DNA of 64,000 nucleotides from positions 26,175,999 through 26,239,998 of the forward strand of contig CM039508.1 of the NCBI GenBank assembly GCA_022432975.1. The letters are read 5' to 3'. Position 1 is the stretch's first letter. The number at the start of each line of letters is the position of its first letter. Source of the DNA: Begonia masoniana. Taxonomy: Eukaryota; Streptophyta; Magnoliopsida; Cucurbitales; Begoniaceae. Made by a program: the position numbers and the translations under genes. Positions 9,986-20,800 of this stretch are shown here, piece after piece. Under the pieces are notes generated by a model. It was not told where the DNA came from. It worked only from the letters and a program-made list of their open reading frames with translations, and ran no database searches.

Positions 9986-11558
9986 AAAAGAAACCTGTCC
10001 TTTCGTCATCACCCTTGCGAGTAGAGAAAAACAGAGAGAGAGAGGTGAGGAAAAGAGAGAGAGCGAGCGGGGGAAAAAAGACAAAGTGAGAGGGATTTAC
10101 AGCACGAAGGTCTCAGTCCGCGAAGACGGATTCGACCGAGAAGGAGTTTCCGCCGGAGGGAGTCGTTTGAACGAAGGCAGAGTCGGTGCAGGCCTAGCTA
10201 ATTTTGAATTCTATGGTGCTGCTCGCCCTGGTCAAAGTGGTTGAATGGTGGTGGTCTTGGCGAGGTAAGCTCTCTGATAATCTCACTGTCTTCTCAGAAA
10301 TTTGAGAAAATTTGTCTCTTTGGTGATTTCCCTCTTATAGAGCTCCTCAATTTAAAGAGGGAGGAACTCAATTCTTTCCATAAGAGAAGAACGCGAATTT
10401 GACCCTCAAAATGGGAAAATTCAGTATATAAAGAAAAAGTCTTCTTTCCTTTTTGTTACGGATTGGAAAATCAATTTCAATTAAGGTTAATCATTTACTA
10501 AAATTGAATTGAATTTTAGAGTTAAATCCTTCTATATGTTTGCTGATTGTGTAATTATTCACTGTTAATTGGATTGTTAATTAAGGTTAGATTGAGTTAA
10601 TTTGTAGAAATTTGAAAACCTAATTTAGACTAATTCAGGGATAAATTTTGGTATGTTCCTAGTCCCGATTTAAGAGTCTCTTCTTGTTGTCTTGTGTTGT
10701 ATTGGAATTTCTGATATCGAATTTGTTGTAGGTTTCGACGATGTTCCTATTCTGGTGGTTGTCTCCTGATAGCGAAATCTAATTCAAACTACTAAACAAA
10801 CATAATCCAAAATCTAATTATATTCAAAACTCTAATCTCGGATTTTTCTCCCTAAAATACCTAAAAAATTAGAGTAAAAATCTGATTCCAACACTCAATA
10901 GCAATCTAAAAGCTAATACTCACCTCTGGAAATCCGATTTGAGATTGGATTTGCTGATTTTCAGCTTTGAAAATCTGTTTTGAACTCGAAATGGTGGGGG
11001 GAGTTGTCATGAATTTCTTCTATAAAAAGAGGTGCTCAAGGAAGGGAAAAGGCACACTAAAAGCTCTAGAGTACTCTCCTTTCTCTCCCTCTGGAGTTCT
11101 ATAAGCCAAATGATGTGCCAAGAGGGACAATCACTTGGTCTCGAGACAAAATCTTAACTAATTTGTGCGCTCATTTTGTAGTAAAGCAATTGATGATCAA
11201 GTGGAGCTAGTGCCTAACACACAAGACATGGAGAGACCATTCCATTTGTTGACAGGAGAGATTCCTTATAGCCGAACCGAGTTTAAAGGAGGGATCAATG
11301 TTTACCTTGGAGCAAATTGATGTAACCTTAAGTTTAGTTTATTTTTCCTAGACTTTTAGTAGTTTCTCTAGCATGTTTTGTAATGGCCGAACTTATGGGA
11401 GTTTAGGATCCTTTATGGCTGTGTTGGTGGAAGAACAGACCACATGATAGTGACATTTAGAGAGAGGGAGGGTTGTGCCAAATTTGGCAAAACAAGTTTG
11501 TACTCGGCTAGGGTACTTGGCCAAGTACCCCCTGGCTGAGTACCCCCTTTTTTATCTC
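9986..11558. other. Unclassified repeat-like DNA with promoter-like and palindromic elements
   Basis: No gene is recognisable. There is a purine-rich GA tract (10030-10090), a possible splice donor GAG/GTAAGC near 10265, a TATA box (TATAAAAAG at 11021-11029) followed by CT-rich DNA as in an LTR or TRIM promoter, a 14-bp palindrome TGCCAAATTTGGCA (11476-11489) and a 20-bp palindrome (11511-11530). The organisation resembles retrotransposon regulatory DNA, but I could not define ends or family. Confidence 0.3.
11511..11530. repeat. Perfect 20-bp palindrome within a longer inverted repeat
   Basis: GGGTACTTGG is followed directly by CCAAGTACCC. The flanks extend the symmetry imperfectly (GTACTCGGCTA left, TGGCTGAGTAC right), giving arms of about 22 bp. 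Confidence 0.9.
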
Positions 11559-13219
11559 TGTCAGGACCCGACCCGACCTGGCCCGGCCCCGACTAGAGTA
11601 GGATTCCCGAGGTGGGAATTATTCAACGAAAGACTAAAGACAATTCAATGCAATGACTTTCAAACATTTATCCTACGTGGGATTCTTAATTAAGATCTAA
11701 AGAAAAGACCAATGAACCATCGACATTTATACTCGTCCAACAATTTTACATCAAACACCAGAGTACAGCAGAAACAATAAAATAAAAATAAGTCACGACA
11801 TGTGACTTTTCAACTCTGACAATAAAATCATAAATCATGATCGATCCTATGCCTCATTGTACATTCTTTACCTTTGACTTTGGTTTTTTCTGTCTGGTAA
11901 ATGTTTTCGATATCTGAAAAATAGAAATAATCTACAAATGAGCTTTACGCCCAACAAGTAAAACAAACACCTAGAATAATTAATCTAGGCTCTATCACAT
12001 AATTTAGGACCCAACATCCTTCATCCATCTCTACTTTGATTTTCTTTCAACGTTATTTAAATTTAACTCTTTTCAAAATCTTTTGTATTTCATAAAAAAA
12101 AATACTTATTGAAATCGAAAATTTTGAAAACAATTTCATCAATTAACATCAAATGTAATTTCAATTAAACATTTCATTTTAAAATCACTATGTCAAATAA
12201 AAATTCATTGTATAATTTAACATTCAATGATATTTATTAAAAATGCAATCCAATGTCAACCCATCATGTACAACTATAAAATATCCCTACAGCTTCCCGA
12301 TCTTCCACCGGCCGGACTGTAGTACCCTGAACTTGCTACCCTCACGAAGTTTAGAGACTTTCAACCCAAGGGGGCGACTATGCGTAAGACTTCTACTCTT
12401 TCCCATCATAATTATACATATTGTGCATAATTAGAGGCAAATTTCATTTTATAAATAATTGTCACTTCCTCTTTCTCAATATATATGATTTAAAATTTTA
12501 AAAAACAATGCAACATTCATTTAAAAATTCTTATGCCATGTATGCATGAAAGCAATTTAAGAAGAATCGTTTAATGCAAGCATTTGATTCAATGAGTATA
12601 AAACACCAATTTGAAATACAATGTTTTTCATAAAACAAATTTTATTCAAACAAAACACTTTCAATTCCACCAAACACCATTCAATCATTACTTCCAACAT
12701 AATTCAATCTCCACAGAACTTCTTCAATTTCATTTAAACTACATCAATTTAACTAAAACTAAATAGTTGAGTCACAGTTTACACACCTCCATCTCTAAAT
12801 ATCCAACAAAATAATCAATATATCCAAAATTTAAACCAATCACAACATCATTAATCTATCTCCACCGAGTTCATAAAATAAAACTAAATTAAGTATTCTA
12901 AGTGTAAATTTCATTTACCGAAATTGTCGGTTCCACCAAGACCTACAAAAATCTCCACCTTGAGCGTCGATTCTCTGACCAAAAGAACCGTTTCACCTAG
13001 ACGAATAACTTCTTCTTAAGGAGTTAGGGCAAAAACCCAACTCTTCTCCCTCTTTTTCTCTCTTCTCCCTACCGGGTTTCGTCGGTTTCCTTCTCTATTT
13101 TTTTTCCCTTTTTGTTTTCTCTTCTCTCACACGCAGAAACCACAAAACAAAAGCAGGGCTCCCTCTCTCCTCTCTCCTCCCTCCTCTTTCATCCACGTGA
13201 AGTGGCTGAAATTCAGCCA
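11559..13219 (-). mobile_element. Truncated LTR, interrupted by the viral insertion
   Basis: The left end TGTCAGGACCCGACCC is of LTR type. The sequence has the order seen in the other minus-strand LTRs: a GC-rich end, AT-rich middle with poly-A runs, then CT-rich leader-like DNA (13040-13190). The right end with GGGTGTTACA is absent because the sequence breaks at the virus junction near 13220. No protein gene is present. I did not find a clear CAG/GTAAGT mini-exon in it, so it belongs to a different subfamily. Confidence 0.45.
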
Positions 13220-13245
13220 CTTCAGTATGTACATCCATACTGAAG
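13199..13245. repeat. Nested small palindromes at the left virus junction
   Basis: GAAGTGGCTGAA and TTCAGCCACTTC (13199-13223) form 12-bp arms around one base. CTTCAGTATG (13220-13229) and CATACTGAAG (13236-13245) form a second inverted repeat across the junction with viral sequence. Confidence 0.85.
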
Positions 13246-13540
13246 CTGTTCAAAAGATCAAGGTCAAAGCTCAAACTTTACCTTGTTTATCTCTTTCAAA
13301 TTCCGAATGGGAAAAAATTGTCGAAACAGATGCCTCTGAAAAAGGATATGGGGGTATTCTCAAACAAATCAATCCTAATACTTCCAAAGAAAAGCTGGTA
13401 CGCTTTACTTCTGGTGCATGGAAACGAGTCCAACAAAATTATTCTAATGTCAAAAAAAAGTTTTATCTATTGTCAAATGTATTACAAAATTTCAAAATGA
13501 TTTACTCAATAAACATTTTGTTTTAAGAGTTGATTTTTCT
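13233..13540 (+). pseudogene. RNase H fragment of the plus-strand viral copy
   Basis: The frame matches the C-terminal part of the minus-copy RT/RNase H protein and holds the ETDAS segment with the first RNase H aspartate. It then shifts frame in a poly-A stretch near 13450, after which homology continues in other frames to about 13690. The upstream RT is absent because the copy is truncated at 13233. The minus copy has a stop shortly after the shared segment where this copy is open, so the two fragments carry different lesions. Confidence 0.8.
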
Positions 13541-13701
13541 TCTGCAAAACAGATTTTAACTAAAGATGTTAAACATTTAGTTTCTAAACAGATATTTGCT
13601 CGATGTCAATCAGAACTTTCTGTTTTTGATTTTACTATTGAATATATCAAAAGGCATTGATAGTTCTCTTCCTGATTTTCTAACCAGAGAATTCTTGCAG
13701 G

Positions 13702-14156
13702 ATGTTCACCCCAGTTAGGGGGAGACCGCGGGGGAGACCCCGTGGCCGTGGTAGCAATACCAATCGTATTTCCAATGCCTCATATCAAAAAGAGTTTCCC
13801 ACTTTAGGGGAAAACGCATCCTCTTCTAAGGATGATTTTCAAAAGAAAACTGCCAAAGACGTCATACTTGAGAGTGGACTCCAATTTCTAAAAAAATTAG
13901 TGGCTGAGTCTATTCTCACACTTTCCAATAGAGATATTGATCTCAACCAAAAAGACCCTTAGTTTTTCAAAGAAAGGTATATGGGCAGCCAACATTATCT
14001 AATTCCAGAGGGAAAGCTTTGATTTTATTATGAAGCTATTCTAATTGATACCAATTCTGTCCAAATTCAGCATTATTATGTTGAAAAAGGAAATATCAAA
14101 AGTACTATGATACATTCCAAGTGTTATATTATTCGAATTATTCACCCACAAGAATG
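13702..14156 (+). pseudogene. Viral 3-prime frame, basic N-terminus, plus copy
   Basis: It starts with ATG and an Arg/Gly/Pro-rich basic N-terminus (RGRPRGRPRGRG), as in nucleic-acid-binding proteins, followed by a segment of unknown function. A TAG at about 13960 and a TGA near 14029 break it; the minus copy (17819-17364) is open for 151 codons. The function of this part of florendovirus-like genomes is not known. Confidence 0.7.
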
Positions 14157-14160
14157 AGGT

Positions 14161-15005
14161 TTGAATGTTCTAACTCCAAGGACAACTACTACCAAAAACA
14201 ATGAGCAAAAATACAACTATTGGGACTATATTGCAGCTTGGTCTCATGTGTTTCTTTACCAAAATCCAAAAAGGAATCATTCATGGTTTTTTACTATGAA
14301 TCCTGAAATTCTCAAATCGGAAGATCAATTTCCAAACTGGTTTCTTCATTGGTGGCAAAGTCATTCTCCAGAATTTGTCATTCTACCAAAAAAGATTCAA
14401 GACCAATACCAACCCTGGTTTGATAGTCATCCAGATTTTATTTCCAATCAAAAAATGTTCAAAGGAAAGCCGCTTTTATGGTTCTTTACCGAATTTCAAA
14501 TTAATTGGATTTGGCAGTGGAACCTTGAGTTGGACAAAGATCATTTGGACATTCCAGAATTACAAAGATGCTTTTTTGTCAAATGGTGGCCACGTTATGA
14601 CACGGATCAGTGCTTTTCCAAAATTATTGAGACTATTACAGTCAACAAAGTAAAAGCTGCTACCAACATTTCACATCAATCAGAGAAAGAATCTTTGCAC
14701 ATGGTGAAACAAATGCGCAAAGATATCAAAATCAAATTTCCAACCTTATCAAAACAAGAGCGTCACATTAAACTTTTGGAGGCTATAAAAGGCCAGATGT
14801 TTGATGACTCTGACGAATAAGAAGATACTTCTAATTCTGATTCTGATTTCTCTATGTTTTCAGGATCCAATCGCTTTCAGGTTTTACTAGGCGAATCTCA
14901 AAATCCAGAAGATATTATTCCAACTGAAGAGGATCTTTTCAATTCTCTTATAGACTGTTTCCAATATCGTTATTCTCTAAAGAAAGGGAAGAAGAAAATT
15001 CTGTA
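14161..15005 (+). pseudogene. Viral 3-prime frame, Trp-rich protein, plus copy
   Basis: The frame continues in phase after a TGA at 14155-14157 that both viral copies share. The protein is unusually rich in Trp, Phe and His, with an acidic Asp/Glu-rich segment toward its C-terminus. A TAA at 14818-14820 breaks it in this copy only. I recognise no domain. It ends at a TAATG overlap with the next frame. Confidence 0.7.
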
Positions 15006-15428
15006 ATGGCTCACTGGGATGCAGAAAATGCCATTATCAAAAATATGCAAATTGAAGCAGCCAATCATCAGCAGCAAGATGGTCTTGACCCTTGGGATGC
15101 TGCTGTTCTCCAACAAGCTAGAGCTGATGCTATAGCTGGTCGAATTCCATGGGGAAGAGTTTTCCCTATTTCTAAATATCATATGAGAAATAATGTTCCA
15201 ATAGATCCATTGACTCGTATCATTCTTTGGAGACCTTGGCCATTGCAGCCAAGAAATTTCGAAAGACATCCAACTTATCAAATTGCTCTGGATGAAGTCA
15301 AAGCCAGAGTTGACAGAGGAGTCAAGAGTTACAAAAAATGGTGCAAAAAGAGAAACAAATGGGCCAAGAAAAATAACAAAAGCCCATCTAAATATTCTGA
15401 ATACAAATGTGATATTGCTCGACGACAA
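15006..15428 (+). pseudogene. Viral distal frame (begins MAHWDAEN), plus copy
   Basis: ATG overlaps the preceding stop (TAATG), a coupling seen identically in the minus copy. About 140 codons of viral sequence follow (Lys/Trp-rich C-terminal part). They then run across the inversion junction at 15428/15429 into leader sequence, so the last residues of the open frame are not viral protein. No known domain. Confidence 0.65.
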
Positions 15429-15763
15429 GGGGATCGATCGACACACACAACAATATGTAAGAAATTATTTGTATTAAACAGAGAAGAAAAACTTACAAAT
15501 GAAGGAGAGAGCACAATAGAGTTTTTACAGGAGTGAGAAGACAAACTCTAGAAAAACTTGACAGCAATATGTAAGAAATTATTTGTATTAAACAGAGAAG
15601 AAAAACTTACAAATGAAGGATAGAGCACAATAGAGTTTTTACAGGAGTGAGAAGACAAACTCTACAAAAACTTGAGAAGAAATGAAAACTAAGGCTCCTT
15701 TATATAGAGGAGGAGCTTACAAGCAAACAAAAACTAAATCGTCATGGATGACGTATTTAAACA
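15429..15763 (-). promoter_or_regulatory. Viral intergenic promoter and leader region, first copy, with 114-bp duplication
   Basis: In the minus sense this holds a TATA box (CTATATAAAGG at 15697-15707) downstream of the last viral frame, followed by the leader. The leader segment starting CAATATGTAAG is present twice (15451-15564 and 15565-15676, period 114). The same region, without the duplication, recurs at 23813-24060. Confidence 0.75.
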
Positions 15764-16515
15764 CTAGCTAGTGGAGCTAGTGGATGTACTATTGGTACTA
15801 GTGGATGCACTGTTTGGGTCCACTACTTTTGGAATTGTCCTCTGAGTGGAGGCTGTTGGATATTTTGGAAACTCCTTAGCTGGATTCCATTGCTTCCATT
15901 TGGTTGCTTCTATTTTGTAATAGGATCCTTCTGGAAATGAATCTATATTTCTTAAAAGATATTCGGATGGTGGTTTTGGAATAGGAGGTTGAACTCTTTC
16001 CCTCCAAGTCCTCCAAGTATGAGGATTTGTCATCTGTTACCTGCAGATTTTTGCATAGCGACCCATCTGTCATACTCATCAGGGGTCATTATTTGTCGTC
16101 AAGCAATATCACATTTGTATTCAGAATATTCAGATGGGCTTTTGTTATTTTTCTTAGCCCATTTGTTTCTCTTTTTGCACCATTTTTTATATCTCTTGAC
16201 TCCTCTGTCAACTCTGGCTTTGACTTCATCCAGAGCAATTTCATAAGCTGGATGTCTTTCGAAATTTCTTGGCTGCAATGGCCAAGGTCTCCAAAGAATG
16301 ATACGAGTCAATGGATCTATTGGAACATTATTTCTCATATGATATTTAGAAATAGGGAAAACTCTTCCCCATGGTATTCGACCAGCTATAGCATCAGCTC
16401 TAGCTTGTTGGAGAACAGCAGCATCCCAAGGGTCAAGACCATCTTGCTGCTGATGATTGGCTGCTTCAATTTGCATATTTTCGATAATGGCATTTTCTGC
16501 ATCCCAGTGAGCCAT
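15764..16515 (-). pseudogene. Viral distal frame (begins MAHWDAEN), minus copy
   Basis: It starts by TAATG overlap with the upstream frame and runs 138 codons to a stop at 16099. Homologous coding sequence then continues in other phases to about 15764 and ends in a Ser/Thr-rich tail. The tail recurs at the right end of the insertion (c. 24060-24191), as expected for a circular genome opened there. Function unknown. Confidence 0.65.
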
Positions 16516-17360
16516 TACAGAATTTTCTTCTTCCCTTTCTTTAGAGAATAACGATATTGGAAACAGTCTATAAGAGAATTGAAAAGATCCTCTTCAGTTG
16601 GAATAATATCTTCTGGATTTTGAGATTCGCCTGGTAAAACCTGAAAGCGATTGGATCCTAAAAACATAGAGAAATCAGAATCAGAATTAGAAGTATCTTC
16701 TTCTTCGTCAGAGTCATCAAACATCTGGCCTTTTATAGCCTCCAAAAGTTTAATGTGACGCTTTTGTTTTGATAAGGTTGGAAATTTGATTTTGATATCT
16801 TTGCGCATTTGTTTCACCATGTGCAAAGATTCTTTCTCTGATTGATGTGAAATGTTGGTAACAGCTTTTGCTTTGTTGACTGTAATAGTCTCAATAATTT
16901 TGGAAAAGCACTGATCCGTGTCATAACGTGGCCACCATTTGACAAAAAAGCATCTTTGTAATTCTGGAATGTCCAAATGATCTTTGTCCAACTCAAGGTT
17001 CCACTGCCAAATCCAATTAATTTGAAATTCGGTAAAGAACCATAAAAGCGGCTTTCCTTTGAACATTTTTTGATTGGAAATAAAATCTGGATGACTATCA
17101 AACCAGGGTTGGTATTGGTCTTGAATCTTTTTTGGTAGAATGACAAATTCTGGAGAATGACTTTGCCACCAATGAAGAAACCAGTTTGGAAATTGATCTT
17201 CCGATTTGAGAATTTCAGGATTCATAGTAAAAAACCATGAATGATTCCTTTTTGGATTTTGGTAAAGAAACACATGAGACCAAGCTGCAATATAGTCCCA
17301 ATAGTTGTATTTTTGCTCATTGTTTTTGGTAGTAGTTGTCCTTGGATTTAGAACATTCAA
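16515..17360 (-). pseudogene. Viral 3-prime frame, Trp-rich protein, minus copy
   Basis: This is the longest intact viral frame after the RT (281 codons). It is Trp/Phe-rich with an acidic segment (DDSDEEEDTSNSDSDF) and a basic C-terminus. It is in phase with the frame at 17819-17364, separated only by one TGA that the plus copy also has. Either the virus encoded two consecutive proteins or the stop predates the duplication. No domain is recognised. Confidence 0.7.
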
Positions 17361-17363
17361 ACC

Positions 17364-17819
17364 TCATTCTTGTGGGTGAATAATTCGAATAATATAACAC
17401 TTGGAATGTGTCATAGTACTTTTGATATTTCCTTCTTCAACATAATAATGCTGAATTTGGACAGAATTGGTATCAATTAGAATAGCTTCATAATAAAATC
17501 GAAGCTTTCCCTCTGGAATTAGATAATGTTGGCTGCCCATATATCTTTCTTTGAAAAACCAAGGGTCTTTTTGGTTGAGATCAATATCTCTATTGGAAAG
17601 TGTGAGAATAGACTCAGCCACTGATTTTTTTAGAAATTGGGGTCCACTCTCAAGTAGGACGTCTTTGATAGTTTTCTTTTGAAACTTATCCTTAGAAGAG
17701 GATGCGTTTTCCCCTAAAGTGGGAAACTCTTTTTGATATGAGGCATTGGAAATACGATTGGTATTGCTACCACGGCCACTGGGTCTCCCCCGCGGTCTCC
17801 CCCTAACTGGGGTGAACAT
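17364..17819 (-). pseudogene. Viral 3-prime frame with basic N-terminus, minus copy
   Basis: It has 151 codons with an Arg/Gly/Pro-rich start (RGRPRGRPSGRG). It lies directly after the RNase H region, as the second reading frame does in florendovirus-like genomes. The product is unknown; the basic start suggests nucleic-acid binding (inference). Confidence 0.65.
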
Positions 17820-17824
17820 CCTGC

Positions 17825-20800
17825 AAGAATTCTCTAGTTAGAAAATCAGGAAGAGAATTATCAATGCCTTTGATATATTCAATAGTAAAATCAAAAACTG
17901 AAAGTTCTAATTGTCATCGGGCAAATATCTGTTTAGAAACTAAATGTTTAACATCTTTAGTTAAAATCTGTTTTGCAGAAGAACAATCAACTCTTAAAAC
18001 AAAATGTTTATTGAGTAAATCATCTTGAAATTTTGTAATACATTTGACAATAGATAAAACTTCTTTTTTGACAGTAGAATAATTTTGTTGGACTGGTTTT
18101 CATGCACCAGAAGTAAAGCGTACCAGCTCTTTTTTGGAAGTATTAGGATTGATTTGTTTGAGAATACCCCCATATCCTTTTTTAGAGGCATTTGTTTCGA
18201 CAATTTTTTCCCATTCGGAATTCAAAAGAGATAAACAAGGTAAAGTTTGAGCTTTGACCTTGATCTTTTGAACAGCTTCAGTATGGATTTGAGTCCATGA
18301 TGGAGGATTTTTCCTCAATCTTTGATATAAAATAGCAGTATCCTGGGCTAAATTTGGATAAAAATCACCTAGATAATTGAGACTGCCCAAAAATCTTTGG
18401 AGTTGTTTTTTGTCAGTAATTTCATCAGGAAACTTAGAAGCAAATTCAATACTTCTATTTATTGGAATAATTGTTCCTTGATGTACATTATGACCATGGA
18501 ATCTAACAGTAGTTTGAAAAATTTTTAATTTGGTAGCAAATACTACTAAACCATTGGTTTTCATAGCATCTTTAATAATTCTCAGATGTCTGAAATGTTG
18601 ATCAATAGAATTGGAAAACACAAGGATATCATCGATATACACCAGACAAAATTTTGAATATTTTGAAAAAATATCATTCATGATATGTTGGAATTCAGAA
18701 GGTGCATTTTTAAGTCCAAATGGCATTACATTCCATTCGTAATGACCAAAGGGGACCACAAAAGCAGTTTTGTATCGATCTTCTTTTGCAATTTGAATTT
18801 GCCAATATCCAGATTTGAGATCAAATTTTGAAAAGATTAGAGCAGATTGGAGTCTGTCTAATAAATCTTTTTTATTTGGAATGAGATATCTTATCCATTT
18901 TAGAACATTATTCAAAGGTTTGTAATTGATGACAAGACGAGGAACTCCTCGTTCTTTCTCAGCATTTTTATTGACATAAAAAGCAGTGCAACTCCAAGGA
19001 GATTGGCTGAGTTGGATTAACTTTTTATCCAATAGGCTTTGAATTTCTTCTTGACATAATTTGAGATAGTCTTGTTTCATTTGACTTGGTCTAGCCTTTA
19101 GGGATGAACTTTTCATCAAAATTAGAAATGTAGGGTAAAGAAACAATGTGTCTTTTTCTTTCCCAGAAAGCATTTAGAACTGTATGACAAACTTCAGTTT
19201 GGAATTGTGATTCAAGATTTTTGATCTTATTTATCAATTGGAAATTTTTAAGTTGATCCTCAATTTTGAACATATGAATTTCTAATTGGAGAAAATTTAA
19301 TTGTTGAAGTTTAATTTGAGAAAAGTTTTTTGATTCATTTATTATCTGAACCACAGGGTCAGCAACAAATGGATATAAAACTTGATTATTTTGAACATTA
19401 GCAAGAATTCCATGTTTATTGATAGTGATTGGCATGATCTGTTGAAGGAATGGAGTTCCTAAAATCACTTTGTGATTGAGATCTTTTACTAGTAAGAAAG
19501 TTGTTGGAAGACATGTGTGTTCATTACATATGATCACATTGGATAATTTGTAATTGACTTTAATTTTGCTGCCACCAGCAGTAGTCCAAGTTTGAACAGT
19601 TTTTTCGAAATACTTGGTTGGAATAAATCATTCTTGGATGCAATTAATGTCTGCACCACTATCCACCAAGGCAGTAACATTGGAAATTTTATATTCGTTA
19701 TGTATGAACAAAGAGATTTCAATGTACCATTTTTGAACAAGAATATGATTAATAGCATTAAGAGCTTCGAATTCTTGGATTGGCAAAGAAGGTGAAGCTT
19801 CATCTTGGGCAAAAGAAGAATTAGACATATATGATTCTAATTTAGCAATTTTGATATCTGAAATTAATTGACTATTTTGAAGACTTTTAATTTCAGTTTT
19901 GAGATCATTAACTTCTTTGTGTAAATCTTGGAGAGTAACAGGAGAAGCCTTTTGAATGTGATCTATTCTTTCAAATACTTCATGCATGCTGTAGTATTTA
20001 GGTTTGAGAAGGGACTCAGGTTTCAATATATTAGAAATTAATTTCATTCTCAAATCATTATCAGGAATTTGATCAATATTTTTGAGAATATCTTCTTGTT
20101 CTTGGGAAAGAACATTAAGAGATAGTTTTTGAATTTGATTGCAACATTTATTAATGCAAGATTCGGAAGACGATGAGGAAGACAGATCATCACGATGAAT
20201 GTCTTCGTCAGAACTAGATTCCTCAGAATTGTCTAGGAATAATTTGGAAAGTTGAATACGAGTATGTTCATCGTGAACTAACTCATTCAATCTTTTAGCT
20301 TTGAAACATTTGTTTGAATAGTGTCCTTGTTGTCCACATTTGAAACATCTAACTTTAGTTTTTGGACGAGTTCTAGGTGTACGTTTTTTCTTTGGAAAAT
20401 TGGTAGGAGGTAATGTAGGCCATGGATTGGCTTTCATCATTTTCCTTTTCTTTCGATAAGCTTTATAAGTTGGAGATTTGTGACGTTTTGTCTTATCCTT
20501 TTGTTTTTTAGGATATTTGATTGGAGGAAGGCCATAGGCAAATTATTGGCAAAACTCACTCATCTCATGTTTACTAGTGAGATTTTGTTTTTTCAATTGG
20601 TATTGAAGTTGCATATCGTTGCATAACGATATCCCTTCTTGGAGATAAATACTAACTAGATGACCATAAGTACAAGTATCCCAAGAAATATTTTGGCCAT
20701 TACTCATGTTAGTTAGTTTTTGTTTAACTCGATTGGCAAATTGAGGAGGTAATCCCTCAATAAATTTGGATTTCCAATAAGGAGCATTGGCATCAGTTCT

